Assembly: GCF_002072105.2 (NCBI RefSeq)
Contig: NZ_MTBC01000004.1
Span: 344,913 to 408,912, forward strand
Source of the DNA: Croceivirga radicis
Lineage (GTDB): Bacteria > Bacteroidota > Bacteroidia > Flavobacteriales > Flavobacteriaceae
Direction of reading: 5' to 3'
DNA: 64,000 nucleotides
Shown: positions 1-11,400 of the stretch, piece after piece
How positions within the stretch are numbered: the first letter of the stretch is position 1
Layout: each line of letters begins with the position of its first letter
Made by a program: the position numbers and the translations under genes
Notes under the pieces: model-generated
Told to the model about the DNA's origin: nothing
Databases searched by the model: none
The model's input: the letters and a program-made list of their open reading frames with translations, nothing else

Positions 1-794
1 GCCAATTTACCTAAAGAACCTTGACCATTTTCAATATTGTTAAGCAATATATTTAAATTTCCGACAGTTCCTTGCAATTGTTTCACGGTTTTAGCCAAAC
101 CGGCATCTGCTAGGGAGTCTGAAATTTTAGAAAAGTTGGAAGTTATATTATCTAAATTCTTAATAGAATTATCCAATTGACCCTTATTGGCCATTAACAA
201 CTGGTCTAATTTTTGGGCACTACCCTGAAAAGAGGCAACCAATTGATTTAGACCTACTATAGTTTCTTGAAGTTGCTTTTTGGTTGGGTCATCCAAAATC
301 TCATTAATATTTGTTAATAACGAGTCCGCTCCAGATACGGCCCCTTCTACCTTCATTTGCAGGGGTGTAAGCTTTTGTTGCACCAATTCTGTTAAACCCG
401 GCTTAGAATTAGCATTCAATGTATCACCGGATTTTGCCAAAGCAGCACCATCAAAAACAGGAATAATCTGTAATCCCTTGCCTCCAATTATGCCTGTATC
501 ATATAGCTCTACCTTACTATTTTCTGAAAACTGAAAATCATTATTGACACTAAACGTAACCAGTAATTTTCCAGAGTTGTCTTTAAACCTAATTTCCGTA
601 ACGTTACCAACTACCAAACCGTTTAAGGTTACCTGTGTACCTGTCTGTAGCCCACCTACATGTTGGTAAACAGCATAAAATGTTCTTGAATTGTCAAAAA
701 TAGATGAAGCTTTTAGATAGCTAAAGCCAAATACTACTGCCAGTATGCCCAGCAGTACCAAAAATCCCGTCTTTACTTCCCTAGATAATTTCAA
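1..794 (-). CDS. mlaD: MlaD/MCE-family lipid transport protein (3' end beyond window)
   Basis: Substrate-binding MCE subunit of an Mla-type ABC lipid transporter, anchored in the inner membrane. The 264 visible codons begin MKLSREVKTG, the usual flavobacterial MlaD start, followed by one transmembrane segment (about residues 10-27) and an MCE domain with the GLQTGTQVTLNGLVVG stretch; a long helical tail follows and runs off the window at base 1. The only plausible start is TTG at 794-792: an in-frame TAG lies seven codons upstream with no ATG between. The ATPase and permease partners are not in the window. Family call is firm; lipid substrate is not shown by sequence. Confidence 0.88.
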   Translation of the reverse strand, partial: MKLSREVKTGFLVLLGILAVVFGFSYLKASSIFDNSRTFYAVYQHVGGLQTGTQVTLNGLVVGNVTEIRFKDNSGKLLVTFSVNNDFQFSENSKVELYDTGIIGGKGLQIIPVFDGAALAKSGDTLNANSKPGLTELVQQKLTPLQMKVEGAVSGADSLLTNINEILDDPTKKQLQETIVGLNQLVASFQGSAQKLDQLLMANKGQLDNSIKNLDNITSNFSKISDSLADAGLAKTVKQLQGTVGNLNILLNNIENGQGSLGKL

Positions 795-844
795 AAGGTA
801 CTGTTTATGGTTCTAAACAAAATTAGGAATATTTTTTGGCACCT

Positions 845-2056
845 TTATTTTTTGGCTATCGTTTTTAAGGCTTGTGCCATTGTTATGCGCTTTCCGTCTT
901 TATAGGCCACAATGTAAGAATCTGTATAACCTTTAGCATCTGCATTGGACTTCAACAACTTAGCTTTCTGGTAAGAATCCGTATTCCCATATAAATATCG
1001 GTATAAATTATTTACCGGTTCTTTAGACAAATCGTTTAAACCCCTAAAATTATCACCATCCAAAGCTATAACTTTTGAACTGGCCATTAGTTGAATTTTA
1101 AAGGTTACACCAGCAGCTGCAACTTCTTCTGTTTTGGTATCGCTAACTACTGTTTTTACTACTCTGGCAGGCTCATCTTCCTTTTCTGCTACCTTGGGTT
1201 CTTCTGGTTTGGATTCCACTACTTCTTCAATTGTGGCAATGGGCGCATCATTTACAGGCGTTACGGTTTCCAAACTACTTTCTACACCATTTTTATAATT
1301 GATTACAGCCTTAGCTATAGCCGCACCCATTTCTTTTTTACCCTTTGCAGAATTTAGAAAAGCGCCCTCGCTTTTGTTGGTCAAAAAACCTGTTTCTACC
1401 AATACACTAGGCATAAATGTTTGGTGCAAAACAATAAAACCAGCCTGTTTTACCTTACGATCCTTACGCTTTAATTGCTTTGTAAATATATCTTGCATCA
1501 ATTTGGCCAAAAGAATACTCTGGTCTAAGAATTCTTCTTGCATAACCGTTAAACCAATTACTGATTCTGGAGAGTTGATATCATAATCCGAATACTTTTG
1601 CTCGTAATTATCCTCTAAATAAATTACGGAGTTCTCTTTTTTAGCTACTTCAAAATTTTGCTTGTTCGCGTGTAAACCCAAAACAAAAGTTCCAGCTCCA
1701 TGGGCATCAGAAGTATGGGAATCACAATGTACAGATACGAATAGATCGGCATTGGCCTTATTGGCTATCTGCCCTCTTTCATATAAGTCTACAAACGTAT
1801 CATCGTCTCTTGTGTATACCACTTTAACGCCCGGATGTTGTTTAAGAGCCTTACCGGCCTCAAGAACAATAGCCAGGGCAATATTTTTTTCCAAATAACC
1901 ATTACCTAAGTTACCGGGATCATGCCCACCATGACCCGCATCCAAAACAACAACAAACTCATCTTTGTTTTGTAATTGGGTATTATTTTTGCTAAAAGAT
2001 AAAAGTGTAAATATAAATCCTAGGGCTATGGCAAAGGCTAACCAATTTCTCTTCAT
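845..2056 (-). CDS. N-acetylmuramoyl-L-alanine amidase (Amidase_3) with SPOR-like C-terminus
   Basis: Zinc amidase that cuts the amide bond between MurNAc and the stem peptide in peptidoglycan. Residues 1-21 form a signal anchor; the catalytic domain (about 33-260) shows the zinc-ligand motifs DAGHGGHDPG, the glutamate in GYLEKNIAL, SVHCDSH, and the catalytic VETGFLTN. A charged, proline/glutamate-rich linker (about 262-320) leads to a C-terminal SPOR-like domain (about 322-403) that probably binds denuded glycan strands. It lies just downstream of mlaD on the reverse strand in reading order (mlaD follows it by 50 bases), and diverges from lptD, so the neighbourhood is envelope biogenesis. 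Confidence 0.93.
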   Translation of the reverse strand: MKRNWLAFAIALGFIFTLLSFSKNNTQLQNKDEFVVVLDAGHGGHDPGNLGNGYLEKNIALAIVLEAGKALKQHPGVKVVYTRDDDTFVDLYERGQIANKANADLFVSVHCDSHTSDAHGAGTFVLGLHANKQNFEVAKKENSVIYLEDNYEQKYSDYDINSPESVIGLTVMQEEFLDQSILLAKLMQDIFTKQLKRKDRKVKQAGFIVLHQTFMPSVLVETGFLTNKSEGAFLNSAKGKKEMGAAIAKAVINYKNGVESSLETVTPVNDAPIATIEEVVESKPEEPKVAEKEDEPARVVKTVVSDTKTEEVAAAGVTFKIQLMASSKVIALDGDNFRGLNDLSKEPVNNLYRYLYGNTDSYQKAKLLKSNADAKGYTDSYIVAYKDGKRITMAQALKTIAKK

Positions 2057-2133
2057 AAGAACGCATTGTTTTTAATTATCCTTTTGAGGTTAAATTTATG
2101 GTAACACCTCCTAATCAGAATAAAAAATATATG

Positions 2134-2141
2134 TATGTTTG
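2134..2141 (+). promoter_or_regulatory. Candidate -7 element (TAnnTTTG) for lptD
   Basis: TATGTTTG matches the Bacteroidota sigma-A -7 consensus TAnnTTTG exactly. It overlaps the first in-frame ATG of the lptD frame (2135), so transcription would begin near 2148 and that ATG could not be the start. No convincing -33 TTG was found at the usual spacing, so this is a candidate only. Confidence 0.45.
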
Positions 2142-2188
2142 AGCTCCAAAAACTGAGCCAAACTTCTACAAAAATAGGATTTATCAAG

Positions 2189-4912
2189 TTGCAAACAAAC
2201 AAACATCCTTTTCTTTTAGTGCTGCTATTTGCTTTGTTAGCCCAATATTTAACGGCACAAGAAAAGCCTTTGGTACCCTTACCTATTAAGGCTGTTGGCG
2301 ATACCTTGAACCCACCCTTGCTACCACCAAACATCTTAAACGATTCTATTGGCAAAAAGGATTCTATTAACCTGGATAGCACCAATACCAAAAATTCCAT
2401 GTTGGTAGACATTATAGATTATAAGGCTAAAGATTACGTAAAACTGAGCCAAAAAGACCAAAAGATATACTTATACAACGAGGCGGAAATTAAATACCAA
2501 GACACGGAACTAAAAGCCGGTATCATAGTTATGGACTACACTAAAAATGAAGTCTATGCAGGTAGGATTAAAGATAGCACCGGAACGTATACCCAAACTC
2601 CGTACTTTAAACAGGGAGACAATGTGGTTATTCCAGATAGTATTCGGTTTAATTTTGACACCAAAAAAGCACTGATTTGGAACTCTAGAACCGAGCAACA
2701 AGCTGGTTTGGGCTCTTTAGGTAGTGATGCCATGAAGGTGCTGGCCAGTATTACTAAAAAAGAAAACGATTCTGTCTACTTTTTAAAGGATGGCAAAATG
2801 ACCACTTCAAAAGACACGGTAGACCCGGATTATTTTATAAAAATTAGAAAGGCAAAGTTTGTGCCGGGCAAAAAAATAATAGCAGGTTTTAGTAATATGT
2901 ATTTGGTAGACGTTCCTACTCCCATAGCTGTTCCATTTGCCTATTTTCCTTTGACCACCGGTAGAACGGCTGGGTTAATTTTTCCAACTTTTACCCAAGA
3001 TCCAAATCGAGGGTTTTCTTTACAAAACGGAGGCTACTATTTACCCATAAGTGATTATGTTGATTTAAGTGTAATGGGGGATTTTTTTACCAACGGAAGT
3101 TATGGTATACGAACCCAATCCATCTATGCAAAGCGCTATAAGTTTAGGGGTAACGTAAATTTTAGATTTGAAAATCAAATAACCAGTCAAAAAGGGTTTA
3201 GCGATTACCGGCGTAGCACACTTTATAATCTTCAAATCTCGCACTCACAAGACGCCAAGGCAAATCCTAATTCTCGATTTAGTGCTTCGGTAAACTTGGG
3301 GAGTAGTCAATATTATACCAATTCTTTTAATCAGATAAACGTACAAAACACACAGAACAACAACCTTTCTTCTTCTATTTCCTATTCTAAAACATTTCCG
3401 GAATACCCATCGGTGAATTTGAACCTTACCGCTTCACATAATCAGAATACACAAACCCAACAGGTAAACCTTACCTTACCCACCTTCCAAGGTAGCATGG
3501 AACGTATTTTTCCGTTTGCTAAACGCGATGGCATTAAAAAAGGCATAATTCAAAACGTAAATTTTCAATACAACGTAAGGGCAGAAAATAGAATAACCAC
3601 TACAGACTCTTTAATGTTTAGAAAAGGGATGTTTGAAAATGCTCAAATAGGCGCTAGACATACCTTACCCATAAGTACCAACTTTAAAGTAGCCAAATAC
3701 TTTAGTGTAACCTTAGGGGGTAATTATGAAGATGTTTGGACGTTTGAAACCTACAAAAGAGGTCTTGATCCAGATGACCCTACCAGCAATAGTGAAGTTG
3801 TTTTAGATACCATAGAAGGTTTTGACCGTTTTAATAAATATGGCCTCTCTGCAAGTATTGGTACTACGGTCTACGGTACCTTTCCGTTTGGCGAAGACAA
3901 AAAAATACAAGCTATTAGACATGTTATGCGCCCACAGGTAAGCTGGTCTTACACCCCTTCTTTTGAGCAGTTCTATGATACATACGTAGACTATAGTGGA
4001 CAAACCCAGCAGTACACACGTTTTCAGGGTATAGCCGTTGGATCCGTACCCAGCCTTAACAGGGCCAACGTACTTGGGTTCTCTTTACAAAACACATTAG
4101 AAGCCAAGGTAAGGGATAAAGATTCCACAAAACTAGAACCTAAAAAAATATCGTTATTAAGCAACCTTAATTTCTCTACTAGCTATAACATGGAGGCAGA
4201 TAGTTTAAAGCTATCTCCCATAAATATGAACGGTGGCACCAGTTTTTTTGATAAAAAGCTAACCTTGAACTTTAGTGGTAGTCTTGATCCATACACCATT
4301 GACAATAATGGTAGACGAATAAACACACTAAATGTTAAAAATGGGGGGAGCTTGTTACGGTTAACCAGAGCTTCTATGAACATGCGTTATTCTTTGAGCA
4401 ATGAAACCTTTAAGAAAAAGGACGGCAAAAAGGATGAAGACCGGGCAGAGGAAGCGAGTGATTATTACAGGGCGGCTAGTGGTGGTAGAACCGACGATTT
4501 GTTTGGAGCAGGCTTTGACCAAAGCCAATACCAACGTAGAGAAGACGATGGAGAGGATATAGAGAATCCTGTTTATGGCACTAAAATTCCCTGGGATTTA
4601 AACATACAATTTGCAATGGGGTATCTAAACTCCAACAGACAAAATCAAGTAAATACCGCTTCTTTGATGTTTAGCGGCAACGTACAATTATCGCCCAGAT
4701 GGGATCTGGGATTATCCTCTGGTTATGATTTTGTGAACAAAGGTTTTGCACAGACCCAATTTCGATTTTCCCGTCAATTAAAAAGTTTTGACTTACGTTT
4801 TAACTGGGTTCCCTTTGGACGTAATGAACGATGGGATTTCTTTATAGGGATAAGCAGTTCTATTCTTAGCGACCTTAAATATGATAAACGTAGCCAACGA
4901 ATTTTAAGGTAA
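2189..4912 (+). CDS. lptD: LPS-assembly protein LptD (OstA-like outer membrane protein)
   Basis: Outer-membrane beta-barrel that inserts lipopolysaccharide into the outer leaflet. The protein has a signal peptide (FLLVLLFALLAQYLTAQ), a periplasmic OstA/LptA-like beta-jellyroll (about residues 75-220 of the long frame, with KIYLYNEAEIKYQDTELKAG) and a long C-terminal barrel rich in alternating hydrophobic strands, ending in SDLKYDKRSQRILR. The open frame has an ATG at 2135, but that ATG sits inside a perfect -7 promoter element; the TTG at 2189 (MQTNKHPFLL) immediately precedes the signal peptide and is preferred, giving 907 residues. Divergent from the amidase gene. Confidence 0.87.
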   Translation: MQTNKHPFLLVLLFALLAQYLTAQEKPLVPLPIKAVGDTLNPPLLPPNILNDSIGKKDSINLDSTNTKNSMLVDIIDYKAKDYVKLSQKDQKIYLYNEAEIKYQDTELKAGIIVMDYTKNEVYAGRIKDSTGTYTQTPYFKQGDNVVIPDSIRFNFDTKKALIWNSRTEQQAGLGSLGSDAMKVLASITKKENDSVYFLKDGKMTTSKDTVDPDYFIKIRKAKFVPGKKIIAGFSNMYLVDVPTPIAVPFAYFPLTTGRTAGLIFPTFTQDPNRGFSLQNGGYYLPISDYVDLSVMGDFFTNGSYGIRTQSIYAKRYKFRGNVNFRFENQITSQKGFSDYRRSTLYNLQISHSQDAKANPNSRFSASVNLGSSQYYTNSFNQINVQNTQNNNLSSSISYSKTFPEYPSVNLNLTASHNQNTQTQQVNLTLPTFQGSMERIFPFAKRDGIKKGIIQNVNFQYNVRAENRITTTDSLMFRKGMFENAQIGARHTLPISTNFKVAKYFSVTLGGNYEDVWTFETYKRGLDPDDPTSNSEVVLDTIEGFDRFNKYGLSASIGTTVYGTFPFGEDKKIQAIRHVMRPQVSWSYTPSFEQFYDTYVDYSGQTQQYTRFQGIAVGSVPSLNRANVLGFSLQNTLEAKVRDKDSTKLEPKKISLLSNLNFSTSYNMEADSLKLSPINMNGGTSFFDKKLTLNFSGSLDPYTIDNNGRRINTLNVKNGGSLLRLTRASMNMRYSLSNETFKKKDGKKDEDRAEEASDYYRAASGGRTDDLFGAGFDQSQYQRREDDGEDIENPVYGTKIPWDLNIQFAMGYLNSNRQNQVNTASLMFSGNVQLSPRWDLGLSSGYDFVNKGFAQTQFRFSRQLKSFDLRFNWVPFGRNERWDFFIGISSSILSDLKYDKRSQRILR

Positions 4913-5004
4913 AACAGCTTTTTGATCAACCTAAAGTTAAAAGTTGACTTATAAATTGGTAATCTAAAAAGATTCCTACTACCTTAGGTATCTAAAACAA
5001 ACCA

Positions 5005-5385
5005 GTGAAAAAGATTATTAATACTCCAAACGCCCCTGCTCCTATTGGCCCATATAACCAAGCAACACTAGTTAACGACACGCTGTATATATCTGGTCAA
5101 ATTCCTATTGATCCAAAAACCGGTGAATTGGTTTCTGGGGATATAAAAAAGGAAACGCAACAATCTATGGAAAATTTAAAGGCCATTTTGACCGAAGCCC
5201 AAATGACCTTTGAAGATGTTGTAAAGGCTACCATTTTTGTTAAGGATATGCACCAATTTGCTGCTATCAACGAAGTTTACGGTAGTTATTTTAATCCGGA
5301 TACCGCACCTGCTAGGGAAACGGTAGAAGTTGCTAATTTACCTAAGTTCGTAAATGTAGAAATCTCAATGATTGCTATTAAATAG
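5005..5385 (+). CDS. ridA: RidA-family enamine/imine deaminase
   Basis: Small trimeric hydrolase that removes reactive enamine/imine intermediates (2-aminoacrylate) released by PLP enzymes. The 126 residues cover the whole family fold. Diagnostic residues are visible: the N-terminal APAPIGPYNQA, SGQIP around residue 30, the active-site arginine R104 in APARETVEV, and the C-terminal VNVEISMIAIK. It starts at GTG 5005 (MKKIINTPNAP). It lies 92 bases downstream of lptD, possibly on a separate transcript, and its last 8 bases overlap the end of the convergent kinase gene. Confidence 0.94.
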   Translation: MKKIINTPNAPAPIGPYNQATLVNDTLYISGQIPIDPKTGELVSGDIKKETQQSMENLKAILTEAQMTFEDVVKATIFVKDMHQFAAINEVYGSYFNPDTAPARETVEVANLPKFVNVEISMIAIK

Positions 5386-6229
5386 TAGACTGGTGAAATT
5401 TGACCAAACCTTCTATAGGTCTTCTATGCACTACGCCTTTAATTAAATCGTTACGTTCTAGAACTTGAGTAAGCTCTTCTTCTAAAAAGTGAGCAATGCT
5501 ACCTACAAAATGCACTGGCACTTTTGTAGCCAGCTCAAATTGCATAATATTATTGTTTACAAACTGCTGAAGGCCTTTTTCTATAACCCCTTTGCAATAC
5601 GGATGCTCCTTATTTTCTATTATAAAACGGGCAAAAGTTGCTAAATAGGTATTTGGGTTTGGCTGTTTGTACAAATGCTCCTTGATATGATCAGCATCTA
5701 GATTGTATTCCTTATTGAATTTGATGCCCAAGTCTTGCGGCATTTTATGATAGTAATAGTCTCTAAGCAATTTTCTACCAAAGAAATTACCACTACCATC
5801 ATCCATTAAGATATAACCAAGCGCGGTTACCTTTTGAAACAATTGATGGCCATCATAATAACTGCAATTAGACCCAGTGCCTAAAATACATACTATGCCC
5901 TGCTCCCCTATTTTGGTAGTTGCATAAATAGCAGCATAGGTATCTTCTTTAACATCGGCCTTTGCATTAGGAAAAAACTCGCCAAAAATTGACTTTAGAA
6001 AAACTTTCATCCTATCGGTACCACAACCGGCACCATAAAAATAAAGGTGCGTTACCTTTTCCCTGTTTTTAGCTAATTCAAAATTATTAGCCAAACGGTC
6101 TTCTATAACCTCTCGTGTTAAAACCTCAGGGCTAAGACCCAAGGTTTGGGTCATAAAAATTTGGTTTCCCTTTTCGTCCAATGCAATCCAATCAGATTTG
6201 GTTGCACCACTATCTACAATAAGTATCAT
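5378..6229 (-). CDS. BadF/BadG/BcrA/BcrD-type ATPase, N-acetylglucosamine kinase-like
   Basis: Member of the ASKHA sugar-kinase/ATPase superfamily. It opens with the phosphate-1 loop ILIVDSGATKSDW, has the phosphate-2 GIVCILGTGSNCSYYDG (about residues 112-128) followed by GYILMDDGSGNFFG, and an adenosine-type motif HFVGSIAHFL near residue 240. Length (283) suits bacterial GlcNAc/hexosamine kinases of this family. It follows gapA in the same direction, but a strong terminator (6239-6270) separates the two, so it probably has its own promoter. Exact substrate is not readable from sequence. Confidence 0.82.
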   Translation of the reverse strand: MILIVDSGATKSDWIALDEKGNQIFMTQTLGLSPEVLTREVIEDRLANNFELAKNREKVTHLYFYGAGCGTDRMKVFLKSIFGEFFPNAKADVKEDTYAAIYATTKIGEQGIVCILGTGSNCSYYDGHQLFQKVTALGYILMDDGSGNFFGRKLLRDYYYHKMPQDLGIKFNKEYNLDADHIKEHLYKQPNPNTYLATFARFIIENKEHPYCKGVIEKGLQQFVNNNIMQFELATKVPVHFVGSIAHFLEEELTQVLERNDLIKGVVHRRPIEGLVKFHQSTI

Positions 6230-6234
6230 ATAAA

Positions 6235-6272
6235 AAAATTCCTAAAGACGCATAAGATCGCCTTTAGGAATA
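6235..6272 (-). terminator. Rho-independent terminator of the pfkA-gapA operon
   Basis: On the minus strand TTCCTAAAG (6270-6262) pairs with CTTTAGGAA (6247-6239), the stem extended inward by G-C and G-T pairs around an ATCTTATG loop, then a run of seven T. It stands 12 bases after the gapA stop. Confidence 0.85.
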
Positions 6273-6281
6273 CGTTTTAGT

Positions 6282-7304
<1,023 letters not shown>

Positions 7305-7325
7305 TTAAGTGTTTATTGTGTGTTC

Positions 7326-8312
7326 TTATGTAGACATGATATCCGATACGCGCACCAATTCTTCGTCAATTGCCGTGTGTGCTTTAATAGCCTCACTAAT
7401 TGGCGTTAAAATAAGTTGGTTATCACGTATACCTACCATATAATTAGATTTACCTTCTATTAAAGATTCTACTGCTTTAACGCCCATTCTAGAAGCCAAA
7501 ACCCTATCAAAACAAGTTGGGTTACCCCCTCTTTGCATATGGCCCAAAACAGATACTCTAACGTCATAAATAGGCAAATGCTCTTCTACGTATTCTTTAA
7601 GTTCAAATACGTTTTTACCCGTCTTGTCTCCTTCTGCAACTATTACAATACTGGACGATTTACCGGATGCCTTACTTCTTTTTAAAGAATCTAAAAGCCT
7701 GTCTAATCCCAAATTTTGCTCTGGAATTAAAATTTCTTCGGCACCGGCACCAACACCAGCGTTTAAAGCAATATGGCCCACATCTCTACCCATGACCTCA
7801 ACAAAAAAGAGGCGGTTGTGAGAACTAGCCGTATCCCTAATCTTATCAATAGCATCTACAACCGTATTAATTGCAGTATCAAAACCTAACGTATAGGTGG
7901 TGCCAAGAATATCATTATCTATGGTTCCCGGAATTCCAATTACCGGAAAATTGAACTCATCGTTCAATTTTAGTGCACCAGTAAAACTACCGTTACCACC
8001 AATAACCACAAGACCATCAATGTTGTTTTTAAGTAATTGGGCGTGCGCTTTCTGCCTTCCTTCCGGTGTTCTAAATTCTTCACAACGTGCAGACTTTAGT
8101 ATAGTACCACCTTTGTTTATTATGTTGTTTACACTACGGGCATTCATCTCCTTGAAATCCCCTTCTATCATCCCCTGATATCCCCTGTAAATTGCTATAC
8201 ACTCCAATTTCATGTAGGCGCAGGTTCTTACAACGGATCGGATGGCTGCATTCATTCCTGGAGAGTCTCCTCCCGAAGTTAATACAGCTATTTTCTTAAT
8301 CTTATCGGCCAT
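7326..8312 (-). CDS. pfkA: 6-phosphofructokinase (PfkA type) with Asp-to-Asn change in the GGDGS motif
   Basis: ATP-dependent phosphofructokinase by architecture: SGGDSPGMNAA at the N-terminus, catalytic PGTIDNDILGTTYT (about 126-139), VEVMGRDVGHIA, and IPE. The start is set at the ATG giving MADKIKKIAVL (328 residues); the frame upstream (12 codons) has no family similarity. Oddity: the magnesium-site motif normally GGDGS reads GGNGS (N107, codon AAC), losing the aspartate equivalent to E. coli D103, while the catalytic aspartates of TIDND are kept. Upstream, TAGTTTTG (8337-8330) resembles a -7 element. First gene of the pfkA-gapA operon. Confidence 0.94.
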   Translation of the reverse strand: MADKIKKIAVLTSGGDSPGMNAAIRSVVRTCAYMKLECIAIYRGYQGMIEGDFKEMNARSVNNIINKGGTILKSARCEEFRTPEGRQKAHAQLLKNNIDGLVVIGGNGSFTGALKLNDEFNFPVIGIPGTIDNDILGTTYTLGFDTAINTVVDAIDKIRDTASSHNRLFFVEVMGRDVGHIALNAGVGAGAEEILIPEQNLGLDRLLDSLKRSKASGKSSSIVIVAEGDKTGKNVFELKEYVEEHLPIYDVRVSVLGHMQRGGNPTCFDRVLASRMGVKAVESLIEGKSNYMVGIRDNQLILTPISEAIKAHTAIDEELVRVSDIMST

Positions 8313-8445
8313 TTTAAAAATTGAAAAACCAAAACTAGCAAACTTCAATAAAGTAAAAAAGTGTAGCTAGCGCTAAATTGAGAAGAAAGCGTTTTTCAAA
8401 CGATTTCGTTAAAAATTATTTTGAATTTGTTGTATTTGACCAACA

Positions 8446-11400
8446 CTATTCTTGGTTAGAAGTTGCTTTTGATTGAAAATTAATCAATCCTTTTTCTCCC
8501 ATTTGTCCGTCTGATAGAGATTTTTCTTTTTGTGACTTTTCCTTTTCTTTTTTTCTGAAAATTTTAGCCATTAACTCTCTAAAAGTATTAAAATCTACCT
8601 GGTAATTTAACCCGATACCTTGGGTGTAACCTTGAGACTCCAAATAAGTTTGGTATACGTTGTTTTCCCTATTAAAAATGGTGGCGCTCAACGTACCTTC
8701 CTCGTTGAGTAAAAACTGAACCTCCACATTACCTGCAACTACGGTTTCTGAAACTCCACTTACCGGAACACCTACTTTACCATTTACCAACACCCGGTCT
8801 GATATTCTTGTAGAAACCGATACACCAATACGGTCTTCCGTGTCTATTCCCGAATTAATATCCTGATAACCCTGCTCATAAGACAATCCAAAATTAAGCT
8901 TATCGTTATTACTACCTAATACAGAATTTAAAATACCAGAAGCCGTTTGTATTAAATTGCCAGTTACGGCCTGTTGGTTTAAGCCAACAGATTCATTTAC
9001 AAAGGTACCCTGCGCCATTAAAAACAAAGCATTGTTCTTTTCTATAGTAGGATCTTGCAATCTATACTCCAACTCTGATTTTATGACCGAATTGGTGCCT
9101 GGAAATTCTATATTGAAATCTATTTGTGGTTGCTCCAATTCACCTGTTAAACTAACCACCACCTCTGTTGGTATATTTCTGGTGTAATTACTACCATCTA
9201 ATAATGGTGCCGGATTTGCATTTAGCTCATAAACCGCATCCAAGTTTAATTGCGCCTCTAAAGGCTCTCTTTCCCATAGTATGGTTCCGCCGGGTTTTAC
9301 CTTAAACCGCTTATCTATTAAACCACCGTATTTGTAATGGTATTCACCAGTTACCACAACAAACTCTCCATACATATTAAACTTGCCATTGGTGTTGATC
9401 TCCATTAACAACAGACCTTCTCCCGTACCCCGTAACGTACTGCCAGTTTGCTGGTCTACTACAATTTCGATTTCTGCTTCTGGGGTTACGGCCAAATCGA
9501 ACATCATCTCTATACCCTGATAATCATCCAAGGACCGTTGTTGTTCAATAATTTTTCCATTATCCCTTTCTATGAAGTTTATAAAAGAATAATCGCCTAC
9601 ACTGGTAACGTCACTAAGGGGTATTTTTAAAACACTGCCTCTTGCGGTAGCCCCATCAAAATTTATGTTCAATGCATTAATAGGCCCAAAAATACTGCCG
9701 GTACCGTTAACAAATCCGGTTCCATAATACAAAGCTTCTTCGTCGTATTCTGTATTCAAAATCATTAGGCGGTCACCAAGGGTATCTACGTTTAGGTCTA
9801 AACGCCAATCCGTAAAACCAGAGTGACTAATGGAACCGCTCAATTGCCCTTTTGTACCTTCCACAACATCTGTGAGTAGTAAGTTCTCAAAAACAAAAGA
9901 TTTATTATCTAACTTAACCTTAGAAAATGGCGCAAAATCATAATCCACGTTCAACTCTGCTATTCCAAGACCAGCTTCAGTAAGGGTTAGTTCACCATTA
10001 ATATCTGGATTCTGCATATCTCCCGTAATACGCGCGTTTCCATTTACCAAACCCCTAATATTACTAATAACATCTTCTCCCAAAGGCGCAAAAGGCTGTA
10101 GGTTAAAGTCGTTTAAAGATGCCATAAGATCAAAAGTTGCCTTACGGTTAACGTTGTTTATTTTACCGTTTAGCCCAAAACGTTCTTTACCTTCTTTGTT
10201 AATCCAGGCATTTACACCAAACTGCGTAAGATCGTTATTACCAAAAATAACCAGCTCCATAGTCCCTAAAACATAGTCGTTTACCGCTAAATCTTGAATT
10301 TCTACGCTAGAAGATGGTAGATACTTATTGTTCTTTTGAAGAATATTTAAAAATCCGTTAATCTTACCTTCTAATTTTAAGCTATCTACGGTAGGGGTAA
10401 TTTTATTTAAGGATACTTTTTTAAACTGTAACTCCATGTCTTTATAGGTAGAATCCGCAAATTCTCCCCGCAATCTAATTTGCTCATCTTCATGGTTCAT
10501 TACAATTTCTTGTATTTCAATACTATCTAGGGTTTTATTGACAATTACTTTGTTCTTACGATTACCTTCTTTATTTAACACCCATTTGTTGCCCTTAAAA
10601 CTTATATCTGATGTCTTTAGACCTATAACGGATTTGTTTTCTTTATTGAAGGTATGGTAGAAATTAAGGTTATAACTATCGTTAAATTGGCTGCCCCCTT
10701 TAAATTCTGTTCTAAAAAACAAAGTATCTTTTAAGGTAGTATTAATTAGGTTAAAATCTTTTACATCATAATAAACCGTAGACATTTCTTCTACCGAGAA
10801 GAAGGTGTTGAACAGCGGGTTTTTATTATCTATCTTAAGCTCTATATTGTCCAATTTATTTTGGAACGCCTCTATGTGTGGAGATTTAAAGGTTAACTTA
10901 AAATCCCCTTCATCTGCAATAATATTACCCCTAATATAGGTGTCTGGACCAAAATTAACCTCCGGAAAAAAGACATCAACAATTTTATTGTAAATACGAA
11001 AATTGAAGTCTAAACGCTGGCCTTTTGATATTTTAAACGGCTTGTAATTGGTATAAATGCTACCCACAGAATTCTGTACCAATTTACCCAGCTCGTTCAC
11101 CTTAAACTTACCACGCATGTAACCCGTGATAATATCGGGAGATTCTATATCTATATTTCTATCTCCGTTTTCCTCAAAAGAGGAAGAAACTGCAAAATCC
11201 TCAAAATAATAGGTATCATTGGCATTCTGATAGCTGGTGTTTCTAAATTGAATATTACCAACAATGTTATCCAAATTGTTGCCCGTAATATCCATATTTA
11301 CCTGCCCTTTAAAAACAGATACACTATCTTTTATGAAATTTAGTTTTTTAAAATCTGCATAATCTACGGAGGCAATAAAATTAAAATCGTTTAGTTCCTG

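Noticed and set aside
280-534. Forward reading frames over the mlaD, amidase, pfkA and other reverse-strand genes
   Set aside because: They are mirror frames of well-supported genes, with low-complexity or cysteine-rich translations and no recognisable domain.
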